DNA of 64,000 nucleotides from Welwitschia mirabilis (taxonomy: Eukaryota > Gnetophyta > Gnetopsida > Welwitschiales). The stretch's first letter is position 1; the number at the start of each line of letters is the position of its first letter. The DNA is taken from NCBI GenBank assembly GCA_051453625.1, contig JBOZIK010000001.1, positions 74,382,204-74,446,203 on the forward strand, written 5' to 3'. This document shows positions 59,180-64,000 of the stretch, piece after piece. A model generated the notes under the pieces. It saw only the letters and a program-made list of their open reading frames with translations. It was not told the DNA's origin and did no database searches. Both the position numbers and the translations under genes were made by a program.

Positions 59180-60754
59180 CACAACAAAGATGCATAAAGT
59201 TTTCTTAGACCTTGATTATTTAACATAAGATCTATTTTAATGATAATCTTAGACTATGATACCTTAGTGTCTCTTACTCTAATTAAGAACATTTTTCTTC
59301 TACTTTAATACTATTAACTACGAGGCATAATAAAACATAGGATTAAGTTTTACTTATTATTATTATTATTTTTTATNNNNNNNNNNNNNNNNNNNNNNNN
59401 NNNNNNNNNNNNNNNNNNNNNNNNNNNNNNNNNNNNNNNNNNNNNNNNNNNNNNNNNNNNNNNNNNNNNNNNNNNNNNNNNNNNNNNNNNNNNNNNNNNN
59501 NNNNNNNNNNNNNNNNNNNNNNNNNNNNNNNNNNNNNNNNNNNNNNNNNNNNNNNNNNNNNNNNNNNNNNNNNNNNNNNNNNNNNNNNNNNNNNNNNNNN
59601 NNNNNNNNNNNNNNNNNNNNNNNNNNNNNNNNNNNNNNNNNNNNNNNNNNNNNNNNNNNNNNNNNNNNNNNNNNNNNNNNNNNNNNNNNNNNNNNNNNNN
59701 NNNNNNNNNNNNNNNNNNNNNNNNNNNNNNNNNNNNNNNNNNNNNNNNNNNNNNNNNNNNNNNNNNNNNNNNNNNNNNNNNNNNNNNNNNNNNNNNNNNN
59801 NNNNNNNNNNNNNNNNNNNNNNNNNNNNNNNNNNNNNNNNNNNNNNNNNNNNNNNNNNNNNNNNNNNNNNNNNNNNNNNNNNNNNNNNNNNNNNNNNNNN
59901 NNNNNNNNNNNNNNNNNNNNNNNNNNNNNNNNNNNNNNNNNNNNNNNNNNNNNNNNNNNNNNNNNNNNNNNNNNNNNNNNNNNNNNNNNNACTATCTCAT
60001 GTATATTTTAGGGGGGAAATTACATTGTTATTATGTATTTACCTATATGTAATTTCTTAATTATTTTGATTTAAAAATAGTAGTGATGTCATAAGTTTGT
60101 ATCCTATATTTTTTCCTTAGTTTTTTTTTTCATTTACTTAGATAGATATCTTTAATGATTGAGTAGATACAAACTTATTATAAAAATACATGAATAAGTC
60201 TAAGAATAACATCTAATCAATATAATAAGTGGTTAAGTGCTATTGATATCATTTCCACTCAGTATCTAACCATTCCTTGGACATGCATTGGTTCTATTTT
60301 GGATTCTAAGCTATATAAACATAGCTAAAGTTAAGTACATAGGATTAAACTTGATCTCAATGTATTAATAGTAGAGGTAACATGTAGTACATGTGGTGGA
60401 TGCATGCTTACAACTAACCCCCACTTGCTTGAAGCATTTCTAGATGGTGTAACATAATATTTTGATGTAAAGAACTTAGGATATTAAGTTAGAGTAAGTT
60501 TATACATTATTAGGATAAGGGAATGATATTTAAATCTACCTTTAAAACAATATTATAAAAAAATGCAATGCAACCCATCTTCACAATGAAATTCAAGTAC
60601 TAAAATAATGACTATTAGGATTGATTTAGGATCATTTAATTAATATACCATACAAATGCATACATTGTATCTAATATGAATATTTATGAATCATTTACCT
60701 AGTTATAATAATTCTAATCATCACTAGGTTCGTTGTATATGGACAACCACATAA
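59180..60754. other. AT-rich DNA with a 614-N gap, no gene recognised
   Basis: N run at 59377-59990. No family LTR or pol motif in the flanks. A short TATTATTATTATTATT run precedes the gap. Confidence 0.5.
59377..59990. other. Assembly gap, 614 N
   Basis: No repeated flanks seen. Confidence 0.9.
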
Positions 60755-60856
60755 NNNNNNNNNNNNNNNNNNNNNNNNNNNNNNNNNNNNNNNNNNNNNN
60801 NNNNNNNNNNNNNNNNNNNNNNNNNNNNNNNNNNNNNNNNNNNNNNNNNNNNNNNN
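60755..60856. other. Assembly gap, 102 N
   Basis: It marks a change from decayed AT-rich DNA to less decayed sequence. Confidence 0.9.
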
Positions 60857-61015
60857 AATGCCTTGAATTAAAAATTTATAATATTTTTAAGATGTTTCTT
60901 TAAATGGATGCCTTAAAAGCCCATTTCAACTATTTTTAAGGTATATATTAAAAAAAGCCTTAAATGCCTTTTATCTTGTAAGGTGTTTAATTGGATGAAT
61001 GCCTTAAAAGCTAAT
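60857..61015. repeat. Repeated ATGCCTTAAAAG motif
   Basis: ATGCCTTGAA (60858), ATGCCTTAAAAG (60907), GCCTTAAATGCCTTTTA (60957) and ATGCCTTAAAAG (61000) in 160 bases, with reverse-type words TTTTTAAGG (60935) and TTGTAAGG (60977). Possibly the end of a DNA transposon; no partner end was found. Confidence 0.35.
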
Positions 61016-61077
61016 TAAAATTACCTTCACATTTTTCTAAACATGAAACCATCACATGTTAGAATACATTGCAAAAT

Positions 61078-61431
61078 ATGGAGGGGTTGCGTGTGGAGTT
61101 TCTTAGAAGGAGGCAATTTTTCTTGTTTGAAAGTGGAGGCATCCTAAGCATGCCTATTTCCCTTTCATACATCTTTATTCAAGAAGTGATTCATAAGGTC
61201 AATTCTCGAATTCGTATGCAAAATAGCAGGCTTGAAAAAAAAAACAAAAAAAGAGGAATATGTGTTTTATTTGAAGATAAATATTCCATTAGAGATTTTC
61301 ACATTGTGAATTCCATTTATATAACTAGGGACAAGCACCCAAATCATCTCCAACATCCTCTTCTACAATTGAAATGCCTCATAACTATAATGCATTATAA
61401 TGTAAGTAAGTATGGATACATGTCTTCTTAG
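61078..61431 (+). CDS. Hypothetical short ORF, 117 codons, doubtful
   Basis: An open frame from the ATG at 61078 (MEGLRVEFLRRRQFFLF) to a TAG at 61429. It contains basic stretches (FLRRRQ, KKNKKRG). I recognise no domain, signal peptide or catalytic motif. It is longer than expected by chance in the surrounding AT-rich DNA, and this segment has more CpG than the rest of the window, which is why I list it. No promoter or intron structure could be argued. It may be a chance frame or a piece of a host gene or DNA transposon. Confidence 0.15.
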   Translation: MEGLRVEFLRRRQFFLFESGGILSMPISLSYIFIQEVIHKVNSRIRMQNSRLEKKNKKRGICVLFEDKYSIRDFHIVNSIYITRDKHPNHLQHPLLQLKCLITIMHYNVSKYGYMSS

Positions 61432-62370
61432 GTTACCCTAATCCTAACATGTTTCAGAAATATAGAAATTAAACTTCATAGTTTACTTTTGCTTTTGTTG
61501 TATTGCCTTTGTTTGTTTGCTAGTAGTTTTAATCTTAAAGCATACTTTCTCTCTATGACATTACTATTTCAATTTGTTTCACTTTTTTATTGCCTACATG
61601 AATGTAGTTTTAAGTGTGTACATTTTAGAAGATACATAAAATTGAATCAAGAACTAAAATCACACGTTTGTTTGGTAAATTTATAGTCACTAAAGAATGT
61701 TATATGTCTTTTTTTATTTTGTTAATAATTAACTGACATGTGGTCTTGTATTTGGTTTGGGTAACATTCTTGATTTACAGTTCTTAGTAAAAATTTATGA
61801 TCATCATGACCATTCTGACTAGTGGAAAAAGCTGTAAATAAGGCTTTTAAGCTTTAGTTAATTCATAACATATAAAATAACAATATGTCAATCATGATTA
61901 ATGTTTATTGTGTCTTGCATTCTTTGCTTAGCCATAGTTATATATGCATAAAGTGGAGTTTAATTATTAATATCTGAGTCACTAATAGTGTCTTTTTAAA
62001 GCATAAAATTTTGTAATTTACAAAACCTTTTGGGTGTGTAGGATGTACTTAAGCTATAATCAAAATTGTAAATAAAATATTATAGCACTATAAATGAATT
62101 TATAAATTATAAATTCAATGTTTGTCCATTTCTAATGCTCCAGAAGCAATCTTCTTCTTAGTTGGATGATAGTAAATAGAAATTATAGTGTTAGTATGTC
62201 CCTCTAATTGTTGAAAAATGGTTTCTGATTTCAGATCCCACATACATACATAATTATCCTATAAATCACTAACTATGTATAACTAGTTTGACATCATATT
62301 ATATTTAATTACAAATAAGGCATATTTGAATAAGGATACAAATGAAAAAGTAGATTTAAAGTTAAGAGTA
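61432..62370. other. Intergenic DNA, no gene recognised
   Basis: It contains a T-rich, hydrophobic open frame (61489-61686) without family resemblance. No RNA gene or repeat was recognised. Confidence 0.4.
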
Positions 62371-62374
62371 ATAG

Positions 62375-63360
62375 TTTAAGTTGTATACATGATCTAGGAT
62401 TCTACTTGAGTCTCGAGTTCTTTCTTCAAGTTGTATACATGATCAGGTTCTTAACTATTAATGAAATCTAGAGCATTCTCTACATTAGTCTTTCTCAATA
62501 CTAGTAACATTTTTTAAAAAAAATGTAATTTTTACATTCATTTTTAAAAATCTAATCTTGTAAGCAGTATCATAATTGAATTAAATGCTAACTATTTCTA
62601 ATTTAGCAGCAACTATAACATATGTCTTACTATAATTACTACCTCAATTATGTGTAAGCTAATGCCACTAGCTAAGCTTTGTTTTGCATAATGTCTCATC
62701 TTCATCCATCTTATTTTTGAGCATCCATTTGGTTGATACCACATGCTTACCTTGATCTTTAGAAACTACTTGCCATACATCAATTCTTATAAATTGGTTT
62801 AAATCTTTTTACATGGCTCTATATAATAGCTATTTTTTAAAGCTTCATTGTTACTCTTCTCCACCTATGAATTGAATTAAAAGTTAGCATAATATTCTCC
62901 ATACCTCTCCTTGTCTTTTCTTCTAAATCATATTCTCCAATGATAATCTATTAGATGATGCCTTCAAGTTTTAGAAGATAATGATACATATTCAATTTGT
63001 AATGGAGATAAAAAAGATAGATTAATAATGAAAGAGATGTCATCAATGGTAGTAGATGACTACTTCACATTAGATGGAGGAGTTATTTCATTGTCATCTA
63101 TTATGTTCAAGGACAAGGGTAATGAAAGGGAAGATAAGGAATTACTTGGTAAGTAAACTACAGTATTACTATTCTCAATTTCCTCACTATGATTGAAAAC
63201 TATTAAATCAATAACTACTTAACATAACTTTATAATTATAAATTTGTAATAAATTGATCTATACCAATTTGTTGTAATGGTTTTTTTTTGAACTCATAAT
63301 GTTGATCAAGCTTCCTCTGGTATTTCACCAAACATCATATTGACTCTTTTTATAACAACA
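62375..63360 (-). pseudogene. C2: Ty1/copia pol fragment (integrase end to RT start)
   Basis: Minus strand, in order: FGEIPEEA near 63310-63335 (the TPEEAW motif at the integrase end), a Ser/Pro-rich linker (SNSLSSLSLPLSLN near 63095-63145), then DLNQFIRIDVWQVVSKDQ near 62745-62810 and STKWMLKNKMDEDE near 62690-62740 (the copia W.LV.....KWV.K.K entry to RT). KMNVKI near 62535 and DHVYNLKKELE near 62405-62440 follow. It breaks off before the YVDD box. It lies just downstream of the expansin pseudogene, same strand. Stops and shifts are frequent. Confidence 0.65.
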
Positions 63361-63367
63361 TTTAAGA

Positions 63368-64000
63368 ATTAATTATTCTGATGTAAAAAGTCTTGAAATA
63401 TAGGAACTAACAAACATATTACTACTAGTATTGCCCTTAAAGTAAACAGACTAACCATGAGAATGGCATTGTAATGCCTATTTTAACCTCAATTCCTTAA
63501 CAAAGTTAATCAATCTATTTCAAATCTCTTTACTTTCATGCCTGTTACATCTTCATCTCCACACATATTTGTAATGAGTATCAAGGAGAAGTAATAATTT
63601 CCGTTAATAGTGAGCCTTATGACCCCTTCTTTCATACATTTTTCCTTATAGTTCTTAATAATTTAACACTATTTAATCACTCATTAACCACTAATTAATA
63701 TTTGATAATTTAAAAGAAGATGCATATATTTTGTATTAAAAAGAAACAATTCTAGCTCTCCAAATGCTAATTTGTTAGAAGACAGGCATAGACAAGTTAA
63801 AATGTGTTCTAGGAGAATTATACCAGCCTCTATCATCACTTGAAATAGCATAATTAGGAGGGAAAAAGTTCATTTTAGTAACATTAATAGAAGGGCTATG
63901 AGACAAACATCATTGAGGGTTATCCACCCATTGTATTTCAAAATAAGCTCCATAGGTAGGTCCCCTAGTAAAGAGAATAGTGCTAAGCATAGAAATGTTT
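63368..64000 (-). pseudogene. EXPA: Alpha-expansin (EXPA) pseudogene, partial
   Basis: Expansins are secreted proteins that loosen plant cell walls; they have a Cys-rich GH45-like domain and a C-terminal binding domain. On the minus strand, exon-like block one (64000 to about 63741) reads MLSTILF, then GAYFEIQWVDNPQ, SPSINVTKMNFFPPNYA, GWYNSPRTHFNLSMPVF and ARIVSF. Block two (about 63650-63368) reads YKEKCMKEGVIRLTINGN, then LILITN near 63570 and a decayed RNWGQN. A roughly 85-base intron-like gap separates them. Conserved Cys in GACFEI, FCPPN and GWC are lost, and Trp and Gln codons have become stops. The N-terminal exon is beyond the window. It is clearly expansin-derived and clearly dead. 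Confidence 0.85.

Noticed and set aside
63380-63660. First read as copia integrase next to C2
   Set aside because: The frame EGVIRLTINGN with LILITN and a decayed RNWGQN fits the last exon of alpha-expansin much better and continues the expansin block to its right; copia begins only below about 63360.
1-64000. Search for CRISPR arrays, bacterial operons, tRNA and rRNA genes
   Set aside because: No regular direct repeats with spacers, no bacterial-type gene packing and no tRNA cloverleaf or rRNA signature was seen; composition and content are those of plant repeat DNA.

Overview
This is AT-rich, repeat-dominated nuclear DNA from a land plant. By eye, GC is well under one third and CpG dinucleotides are very rare in most of the window. 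The plant call rests on Ty3/gypsy elements of the Athila-like type primed by tRNA-Asp, Ty1/copia remnants, and a broken alpha-expansin gene at the right edge. I cannot name the species. Eight runs of N mark a draft scaffold. I found no intact protein-coding gene; long open frames are rare and nearly every recognisable protein is interrupted by stops and shifts.

Layout. 1-5857: gypsy element G1, entered inside its 5' LTR; gag, protease and most of RT are deleted, then come RNase H, integrase, a 3' region and a 3' LTR. 6126-6597: a cluster of AGATGTCT/AGACATCT motifs. 6660-8700: pol remnant G5 of a more divergent Athila-like lineage. 8701-17350: AT-rich DNA with no recognisable gene. 17356-28567: G2, a full-length gypsy element (LTR, tRNA-Asp primer site, gag, protease, RT, RNase H, integrase, purine tract, LTR) flanked by a perfect TATAT duplication. 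29413-32240: Ty1/copia remnant C1 on the minus strand. 33400-34345: decayed minus-strand ORF resembling the 'putative plant transposon protein' domain. 34748-49282: G3, a 14.5-kb compound gypsy element flanked by CTAGT, with extra LTR tails and a second primer site inside and an accessory ORF between integrase and the 3' LTR. 50174-53700: G4, a deletion derivative with LTR, primer site, an unrecognised ORF and an integrase tail. 56250-56880: a gypsy pol fragment. 56915-59179: two minus-strand LTRs (S1, S2), S2 abutting or inserted in S1. 60857-62370: less decayed DNA with one unsupported short ORF. 62375-63360: minus-strand copia pol fragment C2. 63368-64000: minus-strand alpha-expansin pseudogene, cut by the window end.

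How it fits together. G1, G2, G3, G4, S1 and S2 belong to one related LTR group: LTRs of about 1.07-1.27 kb that begin TG[T/A]TGCA and end near ...ACA. The three with a visible leader share a primer site that is a decayed complement of the tRNA-Asp 3' end. The mutations that broke them are largely G-to-A and C-to-T transitions (TGG to TGA, CAA to TAA, GAT to AAT), as expected of long-methylated heterochromatin. A recurring imperfect inverted repeat (TGTCATCC...GGATGACA) is scattered through the LTRs, leaders and 3' regions. The best candidates for something unusual are this hairpin family, the accessory 3' ORF of G3 with its minus-strand relative at 33.4-34.3 kb, and the unrecognised ORF of G4. 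All assignments are from reading the sequence; none was checked by a database search.
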